From the NCBI GenBank assembly GCA_025655455.1, contig JAHXIV010000050.1:174338-238337 (forward strand): DNA of 64,000 nucleotides, read 5' to 3'. The notes under the pieces were generated by a model. The model worked only from the letters and a program-made list of their open reading frames with translations, was not told where the DNA came from and did not search any database. Below, piece by piece: positions 24,017-34,235 of this stretch. The position numbers and the translations under genes are program-made. This DNA comes from a gamma proteobacterium symbiont of Taylorina sp. (GTDB lineage: Bacteria; Pseudomonadota; Gammaproteobacteria; GRL18). Every line of letters begins with the position of its first letter. The first letter of the stretch is position 1.

Positions 24017-26731
24017 ATGGCAGACCTTCAAAAAACTGTGGAGATCATCTTTGGAGGCAAAGATAATCTCTCTCCCACCACAAAATCACTCACCAAAGAA
24101 TTAGGCAGTTTTGATTCTGCTGTTCAGGGTGCTGCAGCACCAATTGGAAACTTCACAGAAAACTTACTAAAAACCGAAGCGGCTATTCTTGCTATGGGTT
24201 TGGCTATGGTTGGCGTTTCATTAAACCAGGCGGGTACTTTTTCTGGTTCTATAGAAGAGATTGGTGTTTTATTTAATGGCACTGAAGAGGAAGTTAATCA
24301 GTTAAGAATAATGATTATGGATTATGCCAGGGATTCATCATCATCCATAGAAGATATCATTAAATCAACCTATAACGCTGTTTCTGCTGGAGCTGAATGG
24401 ACAACCGTAATAACAGATTTATCAGCAGCTGAACAATTAGCTGACGCAGGTGCAAGTGATTTAGCAAAAGCAACAGAAGCTATTGCCAGTGTTATGGCAG
24501 GCTTTGGGCTTGAGTTATCTGAAACCACAAAAGTTGCAGAGGCTTTATTTACTGCAACTCAAACAGGTAAAACAACCATATCAGAACTGGGTGATAACAT
24601 CGGTAAAGTGGCAGCAATAGCTTCTGCATCCGGTGTGTCTTATGAAGACTTGTTATCTGCATTATCATCACTGACTGTTGATAGCGTCAATACAAAACTG
24701 TCAATGACCGGTTTGAAAGCATTATTTAATGAAATGGTCAAACCTACGTCAGCACTGACAACAGCATTGGGCGGAGCATCTTTTGAGACTCATTCTCTTC
24801 AGGAAGTAATGGAGACTTTAAAAGAAAAAACTGGCGGTACTTATGATGGGTTTGCAAAATTATTTGGCAGTGTTGAAGCGGCACGAACAGCATTAATTCT
24901 TGCTAATGATACATCAGGCACTTTTGCAAAAACACTGGAAGCAATGGAGGAACGTACAGGAAAGTTAAAACTAGCTTATGAAAGAATGGCTAAGTCTTTT
25001 GATATTGTTAATCAAAATCTTGTCAATAATCTAAGAGTAACACTCATTCAAACCGGCTTACCGTTGCTTGATGAATATGGTACTGCAGTTAAAGCTCTTG
25101 CTCATATATTTGAAGGAATAGGGGAAGGTGTTAAGGCTCCAAATTTTCAGGAGATTTATTCAGCCATAGAAGTTTTTGTTAATAATTTCTCTGCAAAAAT
25201 GGAAGATATAGCCACTGCATTGCCAGAGGCTATGGGTCAGATTGATTTCTCTGATTTAATCCGCTCATTCAGTGATTTATCAGAAACGGTTGGCGGTGCA
25301 CTGGATGGTATTTTTGGTGATGATTTAGATTTATCAAAACCGGAAGATTTAGCCAAGGTATTACAAAGTGCTGTGAATATTTTAACTTCCTTTGTTGATT
25401 TAACGACCGGTATTGTGACCGGGTTGCAACCTGTTTTTGATATATTAGGAGAGGCTGCGAGTAAAACTGGAACTGTCGGGGAAGAGGCGGCTAAAACTAC
25501 AGGTGAAATCCTTGGTGCAATCACATTATTGCATGAATTTGGTACAGTTCTTGGTGCAACATTAACTCTTATCAAGGAAATAGAAACTGATATTACTAAT
25601 GTATTTTCTACTTTTGAAGGTGCTGCAAGGATAGTTACAAATTCATTTCAAGTTGTTTTCGATGGTTTTATTGCAACAATAACTGGTCTGGCTGCAAATT
25701 TAGCAAGCTCAATGGCTGTGTTCACAACTGGCGATTTAAAAGCATCTTTTCAAAAAGCGGCTGATGATTTAAATGAGATATCAGGCGTTGCTAATAAAAA
25801 TTTACTTAAAAATTCAGCTGAGATGAAAGATGGCTGGAACACCATGGTGTCAGGATTAAGTGGCGACGCGGCAAAAGCAGGAACAGCAATAAAAGATGTT
25901 GGAGATAAAACCAACGAATTAGGAGAAAAATTCTCTAAAGTACAAGGTTCAGCCGATGCAGTTGGAAATGATCTGCAAAATCTTGGCGATAAAGCAGATG
26001 GTGCAAAAACCCCGATTAAAGAATTAACAAAAGATTTAGCTGAAATGGGTGGCGTAGAAGCCGTCCCTTCTACCATTCCTAAAAATATCAAAAAAGTAGG
26101 TGATGAAGCTGTTGTCTCAGATGAAAAATTTAAAGGATTCACAAGAACTATTGGCGAAGATGGCATTCCAATATTTACAGCAACCGGCCAGGCTCTCGAT
26201 GAAGTAAAAACAAAGACAGAACTGTCAGCTGAAGAAGCTGAAAAGGCAGCTATTGCCTTTGCTCAAATGGAAGTCGATCTTGAAAAAATAGCATCCAATG
26301 AACGCATTAAAAGTATGGAATTCTCTGTTGATTTTGCCATTGCAAATGTGGAATCTGATGCCAAAAAAGTGATTGCTGCATTTGAATCAATTTCTGAATC
26401 CTATACTGCTACATCAGATTTAATTGGATCTTTATACGGTGAAAAAAGTGATGTAAGTAGATTTGATCAGTTAGGTATTGATTCATCAATAGATAAAGCT
26501 GAGAAGTTAGCTGATGACCAGTGGAAAACTCAAAAAAAACTAATTGAACAACAAATAAAACAAATGCAGGCGCAAACAAAACGAATGGCCAGTGGTGGTG
26601 CATTAATTACTGTGGATGGTGGTGAGCTACAACCAGAGTTGGAATTAGTTATGCAGGCATTATTTAAAAACATCAGAATAAAAATGTCCTCAGATTATGA
26701 AGATTATTTACTGGCTCTGGGACAAGTTTGA
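24017..26731 (+). CDS. Tape measure protein
   Basis: The product is 904 aa and is the longest tail gene. It has a hydrophobic, alanine-rich N-terminal third (AEQLADAGASDLAKATEAIA, then GDNIGKVAAIASASGVSYED) with the TAATG-like segment of TP901-type tape measures. Central membrane-like stretches and a long coiled C-terminal part (KKLIEQQIKQMQAQTKRM) follow. Its length sets tail length and it helps DNA ejection. It follows the chaperone gene directly. Confidence 0.9.
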   Translation: MADLQKTVEIIFGGKDNLSPTTKSLTKELGSFDSAVQGAAAPIGNFTENLLKTEAAILAMGLAMVGVSLNQAGTFSGSIEEIGVLFNGTEEEVNQLRIMIMDYARDSSSSIEDIIKSTYNAVSAGAEWTTVITDLSAAEQLADAGASDLAKATEAIASVMAGFGLELSETTKVAEALFTATQTGKTTISELGDNIGKVAAIASASGVSYEDLLSALSSLTVDSVNTKLSMTGLKALFNEMVKPTSALTTALGGASFETHSLQEVMETLKEKTGGTYDGFAKLFGSVEAARTALILANDTSGTFAKTLEAMEERTGKLKLAYERMAKSFDIVNQNLVNNLRVTLIQTGLPLLDEYGTAVKALAHIFEGIGEGVKAPNFQEIYSAIEVFVNNFSAKMEDIATALPEAMGQIDFSDLIRSFSDLSETVGGALDGIFGDDLDLSKPEDLAKVLQSAVNILTSFVDLTTGIVTGLQPVFDILGEAASKTGTVGEEAAKTTGEILGAITLLHEFGTVLGATLTLIKEIETDITNVFSTFEGAARIVTNSFQVVFDGFIATITGLAANLASSMAVFTTGDLKASFQKAADDLNEISGVANKNLLKNSAEMKDGWNTMVSGLSGDAAKAGTAIKDVGDKTNELGEKFSKVQGSADAVGNDLQNLGDKADGAKTPIKELTKDLAEMGGVEAVPSTIPKNIKKVGDEAVVSDEKFKGFTRTIGEDGIPIFTATGQALDEVKTKTELSAEEAEKAAIAFAQMEVDLEKIASNERIKSMEFSVDFAIANVESDAKKVIAAFESISESYTATSDLIGSLYGEKSDVSRFDQLGIDSSIDKAEKLADDQWKTQKKLIEQQIKQMQAQTKRMASGGALITVDGGELQPELELVMQALFKNIRIKMSSDYEDYLLALGQV

Positions 26732-27087
26732 TGATAGGAATAAGCTCAAGATTATTTGATTTGAATGGCAGTTTTATTTTTAATCTTCAGGATTATGATG
26801 TGGGTGATGATCTGGATGAAGGAAGCAGACGAGTAACAAGAGCAAAAACTTTAAATGGCGGCGTTTACATTAATGATAACGGTTATGTTGCTGGGGATAA
26901 AACTATCAGTATTCTACTGTTAAATCCAAAAAAAGACCTGGTTAATCGATTAAAAGCACTTCTACAAAATCATGGTGAAGTCACAATCTCAATGAATGAT
27001 GAAGTCTTGCTTTGTGTCCCTGAATCTTATTTATTATCCGGGGGTAATTTTAGAATAATATTTCTTGCAAAGGAGTTGCTTTCATAA
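26731..27087 (+). CDS. Distal tail-like protein
   Basis: The product is 118 aa from ATG 26731 (TGATG overlap with the tape measure stop). It has NGSFIFNLQDYDVGDDLDEG, the small beta domain SRRVTRAKTLNGGVYINDNG and the GDKTISILL strand. Such small proteins after the tape measure form the distal tail ring. The family was not identified with certainty. Confidence 0.6.
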   Translation: MIGISSRLFDLNGSFIFNLQDYDVGDDLDEGSRRVTRAKTLNGGVYINDNGYVAGDKTISILLLNPKKDLVNRLKALLQNHGEVTISMNDEVLLCVPESYLLSGGNFRIIFLAKELLS

Positions 27088-27824
27088 TGGGCTTTAATAT
27101 CAATGCAAGATTATCCGGTGGTAGCTCAAATTCAGATCCCAATTTAAGCTTGGGTGGTGTGATATCAAGCGAAAAAATAAATCATCAATCTATCGATTAT
27201 GGTGGCTCTGGCATTGCAGGCGTTACTATCAACTCCGCGTGGGGGTTTAATGAATCAATAACTTACGATCTTGTGGCTAGTGTTAGTATTATTTATCTGA
27301 TAAACGGTTTAGATAATTCCTTTGTTGACACTGGAAATGTTACTGGCGAATACACCTTAAATCTTTCAAATTCAAATAGTGGTATACAATTTAGTTTTGA
27401 TTCAGCCACTCACAGTGCAGGAAGTGATACTTTAACTGCAACAAATCCATTAACAAATTTATTTAGTGATACAACAGCACAAGAAAGCACCTCCGGTTAT
27501 ACAGATCATCGATGTATTTACCTGCCAAACGATGGGGATGTTACTTCAATATTAGATATAAGCTTGCCTGTCTCAGACACTTTAGAATCATTTAAAATTG
27601 GATTTGATGGTGGTGGTGTGGATGCAACAGCAGTCACAATAGCTGATGAATTTACACCTCCGGCGGGCGTTACATTTACCGCACCTTCTGCATCAGTGCC
27701 GTTAAATGTGACACTGACAGCAGGGCAAAAAATAGCAGTCTGGATTGAAAGAACACTCCTTCCAAATAATCTTTATACAAAAGAGCCTTCAAAGTTTCAA
27801 ATACTTGTCAATATGAGTAGTTAA
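27087..27824 (+). CDS. Tail-tip region structural protein
   Basis: The product is 245 aa and overlaps the preceding stop (TAATG). It is beta-rich and Ser/Thr/Asn-rich throughout (SLGGVISSEKINHQSIDYGG, then DSATHSAGSDTLTATN). The protein is fully extracellular in composition, with few cysteines. It is likely part of the tail tip or baseplate. No domain is recognised. Confidence 0.55.
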   Translation: MGFNINARLSGGSSNSDPNLSLGGVISSEKINHQSIDYGGSGIAGVTINSAWGFNESITYDLVASVSIIYLINGLDNSFVDTGNVTGEYTLNLSNSNSGIQFSFDSATHSAGSDTLTATNPLTNLFSDTTAQESTSGYTDHRCIYLPNDGDVTSILDISLPVSDTLESFKIGFDGGGVDATAVTIADEFTPPAGVTFTAPSASVPLNVTLTAGQKIAVWIERTLLPNNLYTKEPSKFQILVNMSS

Positions 27825-27825
27825 T

Positions 27826-28404
27826 ATGCCAATATATCTGATAGATTTATTTAGTGATATTGCGGCAAAAAAAGTTACTCCCACCAACATACGATTTAAA
27901 GTCGTCTTGACAGGATCAGCAGATAGTTTGCCAGATTATGAATACCCATTAAAAAACTATTCTGGAACTCACTACTCAGGAAAAACCAGCTATCTCAACT
28001 TTGTTATGCCTTATTCTGTTGAAAATTTACAGGCGTACAATGACAGGCCAAACGGAGATATAGAACTTTATAGAATAATTGATATTGGTGGAGAAACAGG
28101 GGAAACATTGATTGCAACAGGCAACCCAGAACTCACTAATTTTTATAAAGGTGCTATTGCCTCATCATTCACAATGAGAGCAACAAAACAAGTCACAAAT
28201 TCAAATCCAAAAACCTACAATTTAGAAAATGTTATTAACATATCCGTAACAACAACCGGAGAAAGAATATTTGAAGTGGTGGGGTTTAATGACATAAAAG
28301 CAGGTGATGATTTTATTTATGAGTCTGAAACAATCACAGCAGAACAAATTGTAATGATAATATCAACAACAAATTTCACATACAAAATAAAAGAATTAAT
28401 CTAA
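27826..28404 (+). CDS. Tail-tip region protein (minor tail L-like position)
   Basis: The product is 192 aa with an ATG one base after the preceding stop. It has a globular composition with IRFKVVLTGSADSLPDYEYP and a YRIIDIGGETGETLIATGNP segment. The size and position resemble DUF1833-type minor tail proteins between the distal tail and hub proteins, but the match is weak. Confidence 0.5.
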   Translation: MPIYLIDLFSDIAAKKVTPTNIRFKVVLTGSADSLPDYEYPLKNYSGTHYSGKTSYLNFVMPYSVENLQAYNDRPNGDIELYRIIDIGGETGETLIATGNPELTNFYKGAIASSFTMRATKQVTNSNPKTYNLENVINISVTTTGERIFEVVGFNDIKAGDDFIYESETITAEQIVMIISTTNFTYKIKELI

Positions 28405-28413
28405 AGGATTATA

Positions 28414-28809
28414 ATGGAGAATTCTACAGCAACACTAAACATTGAGGCTGATGCATGGGGTGCTTTATGCAACGGTGGCTACATAAAATTTTACGATGGA
28501 ACAATACCTGCAAGCCCTCAAACTGCAATAGGCTCACAGAATCTATTATGTACTGTTACATTTGACAATCCTGCCTATCCGACATCAGCATCAAACGGCA
28601 GTATTTCTTTAGATGCAATTATTGAAGCAGTTGTTACAGCAGATGGGACAACTACATGGGCAAGGGAGTTTCAATTAGATGATACAACAGTGATTTGTGA
28701 TGCAACAGTAGCCACAACTTCAGCAGACATTATTGTTGATGATGATGTTTTGGTAACAGGTAATACCTTAAAAGTCCAAACATTAAATTACACCAGACCT
28801 GCAACATAA
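28414..28809 (+). CDS. Small beta-rich tail protein
   Basis: The product is 131 aa with RBS AAAGGAT. The sequence (ADAWGALCNGGYIKFYDGTI, then WAREFQLDDTTVICDATVAT) reads like a single jelly-roll or beta-sandwich domain. I recognise the general style from phage tail-fibre accessory proteins. It probably decorates the tail tip. Confidence 0.55.
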   Translation: MENSTATLNIEADAWGALCNGGYIKFYDGTIPASPQTAIGSQNLLCTVTFDNPAYPTSASNGSISLDAIIEAVVTADGTTTWAREFQLDDTTVICDATVATTSADIIVDDDVLVTGNTLKVQTLNYTRPAT

Positions 28810-28821
28810 AGCTGAAACAAA

Positions 28822-30153
28822 ATGGCTATTGCGTTTACAGTATTAGATAACACGATAACGGATGGTGGAACTTCCATCACTGTAAATCTGATCGATGGAA
28901 CAACTCAAGCCGGTGACGAGTTATTTTGTATTATCACAAAAGATGATGATACCCCAACCACAACAAGACCATCAGAATGGACATTACTGCAAGAGCGTGA
29001 TTCTGGCACGATGCACATGGAGTTGTATCACAAAGTTGCGGTGGAAGGTGATACAAACAGCTCTTATACCTGGAATGGTGATTCTGAAACCTATATCGCT
29101 CAGGTCATTAGAGTTACCGGCGCAGAGACTTACAATACACTACACTATAAAACAGCAATAGGTGATACCGCATCAATATGGTGTTATGAATATTCTCCAG
29201 TTGATACAGGGACTAACAGAGCGTGGTTGCATGGCGGTGGTGGTGATAACGGTACAATGCTGTCGGTAAACAATGACTCCACCTCTGTTAATATTGCTCA
29301 AAATCTTACAGGTACCGGATCTGGTGATGTAGCTTGTAGGCTCTACTCAAAACAATTAGGAATACCGCCATATAATTATCAAGCATACAATAATTCTAAC
29401 GAAAAAAACATCGTTGCATTTGTAATAACTTTCTATGAAGCCTCTGCCACCGAAGTTTTAGCCGATGGAAATCTAACTTCAACCGTTTCAGTTTTATCCG
29501 GGTCAGGATATCAAGCTGTTGACGGACTTATCCCTGCGAATGGAAATCTCACATCAACTGTTTCAACTCTTTCTGGAACAGCAGAAAATATAGCACCTGC
29601 CTTTGATTATGTTGTTGAGCTGTTTTCCAATATATCAAAATCCACAGCCAAACTTGAATCATTAAGATTTACAATGGACATTAATGATATTGACTACCCG
29701 CTCATTGGTTTTACTATACGATCTAAATTGGTTAATTTGGGCATTGAAATAAGCAATATATTAGAGATTCGAGTGTTTTTATCTAATGCAGAAATTGAAT
29801 CACTTATTTCATTAATCGGAACAGCAACGGTTACGATAAAATCAATATATAATTTTGGCAGCACAGATGTTGAAACAATATTTTTTTCAGGCGTGTTGGA
29901 CGATATACAAAAAAGAACCTTATCTGCCTGGTCAAACGTGATAAGCAGCAACAATGAAACTTCTTCTGGTAGTGGTACCCATATCATAGACAACCCCATA
30001 TTATTATCTACAACAATGGCAAGGTTGGAGTTTGACCATACAATAAAACCAAATGATTATATAAGCATTGATGGCTCAAATAGAAAAGCAAATAAAGTAA
30101 CCTCATATAATTATTTAGAATATGGTGCTTTTTCAGAGGTGCATTATGGGTAG
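28822..30153 (+). CDS. Tail hub/adsorption protein with duplicated linker
   Basis: The product is 443 aa. The N-terminal half is beta-rich with VIRVTGAETYNTLHYKTAIG. An internal ~24-residue duplication (ADGNLTSTVSVLSGSG and PANGNLTSTVSTLSGTA) forms a linker, and the C-terminal ~170 residues resemble hub-type domains (YPLIGFTIRSKLVNLGIEIS, then STTMARLEFDHTIKPNDYIS). Its end overlaps the start of the last tail gene by 8 bp. Confidence 0.55.
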   Translation: MAIAFTVLDNTITDGGTSITVNLIDGTTQAGDELFCIITKDDDTPTTTRPSEWTLLQERDSGTMHMELYHKVAVEGDTNSSYTWNGDSETYIAQVIRVTGAETYNTLHYKTAIGDTASIWCYEYSPVDTGTNRAWLHGGGGDNGTMLSVNNDSTSVNIAQNLTGTGSGDVACRLYSKQLGIPPYNYQAYNNSNEKNIVAFVITFYEASATEVLADGNLTSTVSVLSGSGYQAVDGLIPANGNLTSTVSTLSGTAENIAPAFDYVVELFSNISKSTAKLESLRFTMDINDIDYPLIGFTIRSKLVNLGIEISNILEIRVFLSNAEIESLISLIGTATVTIKSIYNFGSTDVETIFFSGVLDDIQKRTLSAWSNVISSNNETSSGSGTHIIDNPILLSTTMARLEFDHTIKPNDYISIDGSNRKANKVTSYNYLEYGAFSEVHYG

Positions 30154-32509
30154 AGCAAAAATAAATTCTAATAAAGGTGAGGGATTGTATGAAATTACTT
30201 ATTATAGGGATACAGATAAGGTTGTTGAACTGATAGCTAATTTGGATGCACAAATAACTTCAATTGATGAAAGAATTACTATATTAGAGCCAGAAATAGC
30301 TTTATGGGAATCACACATAGCAATATTAGCGGATGAGTTAAATACTGCTATAGATGCGTATCAAGCATGTATTGATTCAACAGGGAATCAAGAATCATGT
30401 AAAACAGAATTAGAAGAGGTTACCAGTCGCACAACTCATAAAATAGAGCAGGAGGGGCTTGCAAATTTATTAGTTGATGAGTTGGTGAGGTTAAATATAA
30501 CAAAAGATAGATTCAATCAAGAAGAAATAGCTTTAAATAACGCTCCTTCAAATGAAGAAATAATGGATGTTTGGTGTTTGGATTTATGTGCCAGGCCATC
30601 AGCAGAACCTGAAACTGGTATCTATGAAAATATTGGTGAAGAAATAGCAGTTGACACAGAAGTTGGAATTGTTGAAATATTCAATTGGGAAACAAAAAGC
30701 TACGAACGATGGATTCAACCTGCATCTTATTCCCATGACCCATCTTACATCCCAGCATTACACGGAGTGAGCAAACCATCTTTATCATCAGATCCAGAAG
30801 GATTTGTTTATAACTTTGAGTTAAGATCGCCTACTCAAAATTGGAAAGCAAAATACAAAATAGCTATTGTTGATTCAATTGATAACACCAATGGAAAAAT
30901 GTATGTATCTTATCCAAAATTAAAGGATGAATTAGGGGTATTAATCAGTAATGGGACAGACAAAAATAAAACATCATCAATTGAAGTAGATATTGATTAC
31001 ATGAATTGTAGTAGTCTACTAATGTCAGCAAGTGCTTTTGATATCGGGGATGAGGTAATAATAAGATTTGATGATCCAAATATGTTGAGTCCTGTTTGTA
31101 TTGGCTTTAGATATCACCCAAAACCATGTACAACTTCAGGTGGATTTCTATTGTTTGATAGAAATACAGAAGTCATGATTCAAGCGTATTATGACGAAAT
31201 AAACTTAGAATGGGCTGCGTCTGACATAGCAATGACCCACGGATTGAGATATTGGAACAGGAGGTCAGATGGTGCTTATGTGTCTTTTGGCTCAAGACTA
31301 GGCTTAGGATCATCATTTACATACAACAACTGGTTTAGTTCCCAAAGAAACTTTATTTATATAAATGGAGTAAAGTATACAATTCCAACCACTTATACCA
31401 GTGATGATGAAGAAAATTTATTGGCTTGCTTAGATTCAAATGATGATTTATATGTTCTTCAGGGTCTTGGAACAGAAGATATACCGCACGCAGGATTAAG
31501 ACTAATAAAATATGATTATACTGACTGGACATTAGTTGTTGAATTCACAGATATAGTCGTTGATGGTAAGAAAGGATTTGTTAGTACAACCTGGAGTTCT
31601 GGGTACGATGGTTTTGCAAACGAAAGCGGAACTATGTTTTATTTGACAGGGTTCAGTGGTTACGCAACATTAAGCGCATCAGGAGAGTTCACAGCAATAG
31701 GTTATTATAATTATTTTAAAAGAAATATGTGTACGATTGATGGTGGCGGGGTTCAAGGTTCATCTTATAAGTTGTATTATTCTGCAGGATGGTATATAAA
31801 AAATGACGGTGAGATCGGATTCTTAGGTGATTATGAGGAAAATGGTTCTCAAGAAAGACAAAGTATAAGACCAGATAATCAACAAAACGTAAAACAGAAT
31901 GGTAATTATATTGCACCTACCTTTGATGGGTATTCTCTCAATTGGACATTCACATGGAGTATAGATCAAGATGCGGATATTTATGAAGCATCTGATGATG
32001 CACAATGTGCAATTGACAATTGGAGAAATAACTTTAGCAATTTAACATATAGAGAAGTTATATCAAATTCTCGTTATGTAAAAATAGATGGAGCTACATA
32101 TTCTAGAATTGAAAGAGAGGATTACAGTTTTCAGTATACTTTAGGTAGTGTGATCTTAGATAGTATTACAAATAATTATCCAGCATATTCGGATTACAAT
32201 TCCTTCAGTAAGAGTGAATTAGCACCCAATCCAATTGATGAGAACAGTCTTCCACCTTGCGGTGAACATATAACTGTATCAACTGCACCAAGACCGACTT
32301 ACTTGAATAATAGAAGTGTAGGGGTCAGGTATAATCATAAAAATTGCAATTGGTTCCCTAATGGAGTTTTTATAAGAACAGAAGGGACAGACACTTATGA
32401 GAAAGCATCATTTCAAACTGCTATAAATGGAACGAGTGCCAATGGTAATATATTGTATCTTGATATAATAGGGTTTACTGGTGGTGTAAAAGTATGGGGT
32501 GTAAAATAA
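30146..32509 (+). CDS. Terminal tail protein / receptor-binding candidate
   Basis: The start was placed at ATG 30146 after AGAGG (the frame is open from 30122), giving 787 aa. The N-terminal ~150 residues hold a coiled coil (LIANLDAQITSIDERITILE). The rest is beta-rich with many aromatic residues and cysteine pairs (CSSLLMSASAFDIGDE; then SPVCIGFRYHPKPC). As the last late gene it is the best candidate for host-receptor binding. No catalytic domain is seen. Confidence 0.6.
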   Translation: MGRAKINSNKGEGLYEITYYRDTDKVVELIANLDAQITSIDERITILEPEIALWESHIAILADELNTAIDAYQACIDSTGNQESCKTELEEVTSRTTHKIEQEGLANLLVDELVRLNITKDRFNQEEIALNNAPSNEEIMDVWCLDLCARPSAEPETGIYENIGEEIAVDTEVGIVEIFNWETKSYERWIQPASYSHDPSYIPALHGVSKPSLSSDPEGFVYNFELRSPTQNWKAKYKIAIVDSIDNTNGKMYVSYPKLKDELGVLISNGTDKNKTSSIEVDIDYMNCSSLLMSASAFDIGDEVIIRFDDPNMLSPVCIGFRYHPKPCTTSGGFLLFDRNTEVMIQAYYDEINLEWAASDIAMTHGLRYWNRRSDGAYVSFGSRLGLGSSFTYNNWFSSQRNFIYINGVKYTIPTTYTSDDEENLLACLDSNDDLYVLQGLGTEDIPHAGLRLIKYDYTDWTLVVEFTDIVVDGKKGFVSTTWSSGYDGFANESGTMFYLTGFSGYATLSASGEFTAIGYYNYFKRNMCTIDGGGVQGSSYKLYYSAGWYIKNDGEIGFLGDYEENGSQERQSIRPDNQQNVKQNGNYIAPTFDGYSLNWTFTWSIDQDADIYEASDDAQCAIDNWRNNFSNLTYREVISNSRYVKIDGATYSRIEREDYSFQYTLGSVILDSITNNYPAYSDYNSFSKSELAPNPIDENSLPPCGEHITVSTAPRPTYLNNRSVGVRYNHKNCNWFPNGVFIRTEGTDTYEKASFQTAINGTSANGNILYLDIIGFTGGVKVWGVK

Positions 32510-32803
32510 GCTGTATTAATGCTGCATACATTCCCATATATTTACAAGCAATAAAAATAATTACTTAAATCGTGCTTCTTGTGGGAAAAATATAGGTTAA
32601 GTCTTTGATGTTATTTGGTTATACTCTAGGCTACGAACCTTGTACTCGATTGGCTTTCTGATACCTGATTATTTTGCAAAATTACTGGCAAAACTCAGAT
32701 GTAAGTATTTGATTTATAAAGGCTGATATTGCCGTTTATGCAAAGCTGTTTTAAGGGTGTTTTTCTTTATATTTCAAATAATTATTTACTTTATACGTCC
32801 AAA

Positions 32804-32848
32804 TTGACATGGTGGGGGTCGGTGGTTCGAATCCACTCGCGCCTACCA
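32804..32848 (+). other. Attachment-site repeat: 3' half of tRNA-Val(GAC), left copy
   Basis: These 45 bp run from the anticodon loop (TTGACAT) through the T-arm (GGTTCGAATCC) to the 3' CCA of a tRNA-Val(GAC). The 5' half (D-arm, AGCTCAGTTGG) is absent upstream, so this is not a functional tRNA gene. The identical 45-mer recurs at 42355-42399. The pair bounds a 9.55-kb element with a tyrosine integrase, so these are its att sites. The 294 bp between the last phage gene and this site hold no gene that I can see. Confidence 0.9.
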
Positions 32849-32914
32849 TAACTCTTTGATTTTAAAGATGTTTATGGTAACAAAATATTGGATTTAAAAT
32901 TACACATAGAGAAA

Positions 32915-32941
32915 CCAACCCATAGCCAACTTTTGGCGGTT
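32915..32941. repeat. 27-bp repeat inside the left end of the element (arm-type site candidate)
   Basis: This 27-mer (CCAACCCATAGCCAACTTTT then GGCGGTT) is identical to 42208-42234. It contains TAGCCAAC, which recurs near 42150, 42206 and 42217. Each copy lies 67-121 bp inside one att repeat, as expected for integrase or excisionase arm-type binding sites in attL and attR. Confidence 0.7.
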
Positions 32942-33052
32942 TATTTCTTCTATACTGGTATATTATTAATTCTATGGATTGCCCCAGCTATTAATCTTTA
33001 CCTGCTTTTATCTACCCCACAAAAATTTGTTCCTGAGGTCAATTTTTTGGAG

Positions 33053-33187
33053 GCGGGCTTAACATAATCAGATATTTATAATAATAACTATACACTTCTA
33101 TTTTTAGAATTTGGTATCGAAGCCACACCAGGCTTTAATAGAGAAAGAACATCCCCAGCCTATGACCGTACTGACAAGCCAGAGTTA
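33053..33187. repeat. Imperfect ~130-bp repeat, copy A (copy B near 36990-37130)
   Basis: Shared blocks in order with copy B are GGGCTTAA, ATCAGATATTT, TAATAATAACTA, GAAGCC, ACACCAGGCT, TAATAGAGAAA and TATGACCG. Identity is roughly 65-70 percent by eye. Copies A and B bracket the resolvase, adhesin and reverse transcriptase genes. In P4 satellites, ~120-bp direct repeats form the cis replication region, which is one possible meaning. Boundaries are approximate. Confidence 0.65.
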
Positions 33188-33189
33188 CG

Positions 33190-33756
33190 CTACTGAGGAT
33201 GGATATTATTTTTTTCCAGTAATCTATAGACGCTTGCTTTGCTAATTTTGTACTTGTTCATAACATCTTTAATTAACATCCCACTAGTTCTATCCTGATT
33301 TAGTTCAATAATTTGTTCATCAGTAAGCTTTGCCTTGCGCCCAAATTTTACCCCCTTGTCTTTGGCTTTGGCTATTCCCTCCAGTTGCCTTTCCTTCCTG
33401 ATCTCAGTTTCAAACTCAGCTATGGATGCTAGAATATTAAAGGTTAACTTCCCTGTTGGAGTTGTAGTATCTATATTTTGGTCGGTAACAACAAAGTCTA
33501 TTCCTTTCTCGTGCAAATCATTAACAATCTTTGTTAAGTGATAGGTAGAACGTGCAAGTCTATCAATTTTAGTAATTACGAGAATATCGCCTTTTCTGAG
33601 GTACTCAAGGCAAGCTTTTAATTCTGGTCTATCTGCTGTTGTACCGGTTAGTTTCTCAGAATAAATGGTATCACACCCATGATGATTTAATTTGTCCATT
33701 TGGATTTCAAGGCTTTGACCTCTAGAACTAACTCTTGCATAACCTATGATACTCAT
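33190..33756 (-). CDS. Serine recombinase, resolvase/invertase family
   Basis: The start is ATG 33756, after an AAGGAG site on the minus strand. The product is 188 aa, the usual length for small resolvases and invertases. The N-terminus IGYARVSSRGQSLEIQ carries the catalytic serine. KIDRLARSTYHL holds the conserved Arg residues, and the C-terminus (GMLIKDVMNKYKISKASVYR) is the DNA-binding helix-turn-helix. It could resolve co-integrates or invert DNA, but no paired inversion sites were seen. It lies at the cargo end of the second element, opposite to the tyrosine integrase. Confidence 0.9.
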   Translation of the reverse strand: MSIIGYARVSSRGQSLEIQMDKLNHHGCDTIYSEKLTGTTADRPELKACLEYLRKGDILVITKIDRLARSTYHLTKIVNDLHEKGIDFVVTDQNIDTTTPTGKLTFNILASIAEFETEIRKERQLEGIAKAKDKGVKFGRKAKLTDEQIIELNQDRTSGMLIKDVMNKYKISKASVYRLLEKNNIHPQ

Positions 33757-34235
33757 AACATTCTCCTTATCATATGTCTCATAAATCCTTAGACATTTCA
33801 ATAAAGTATACTTTTTAAGACATTGTTTTTATTTAGGTAAGAATTGTTAGTTTTATACGGGTATATTATTAACTCTATTAATTACTCCAGATTTTGTTTC
33901 TCCATAAAATTATAGTAAGTTCAAAATAATCATACTGGCATATCTCGCACCAAAAATTGTCCGGTTCCGTCCCATTGCACCAATTGGAGGTATTATCAAT
34001 AATATAATTTAGCGTAGAATGCTGCCATTTCAAAATCAATGAAATATTAAGAAAATCAGGATTGTTATTATGATTACTATTACAAACTCCAAGAATTTAA
34101 GGTCGCTGTATGCTAAAAAAGTATAGTGATTACAGTTGATATTTATCAAGCATTACTAATTGAACCTAAAATTAGTACTAAAGTACAGTAGACACTAAAA
34201 ATTATAGTAGTATAATTGGAATGGTTATTACATTT
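33757..34235. other. Non-coding stretch upstream of the adhesin riboswitch
   Basis: About 480 AT-rich bases lie between the divergent resolvase and the adhesin leader. I see no open gene. The adhesin promoter and the resolvase promoter should lie here. A TTGAAC-type hexamer near 34159 and several TATAAT-like boxes (e.g. near 34212) are candidates, but none is decisive. Confidence 0.4.

Noticed and set aside
25237-26166. Minus-strand frames inside the tape measure gene
   Set aside because: They are low-complexity Ser/Pro/Val-rich shadows of the alanine-rich plus-strand protein.
32804-32848. Functional tRNA gene
   Set aside because: Only the 3' half of tRNA-Val(GAC) is present. The D-arm and 5' acceptor strand are missing. 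The same is true at 42355-42399.
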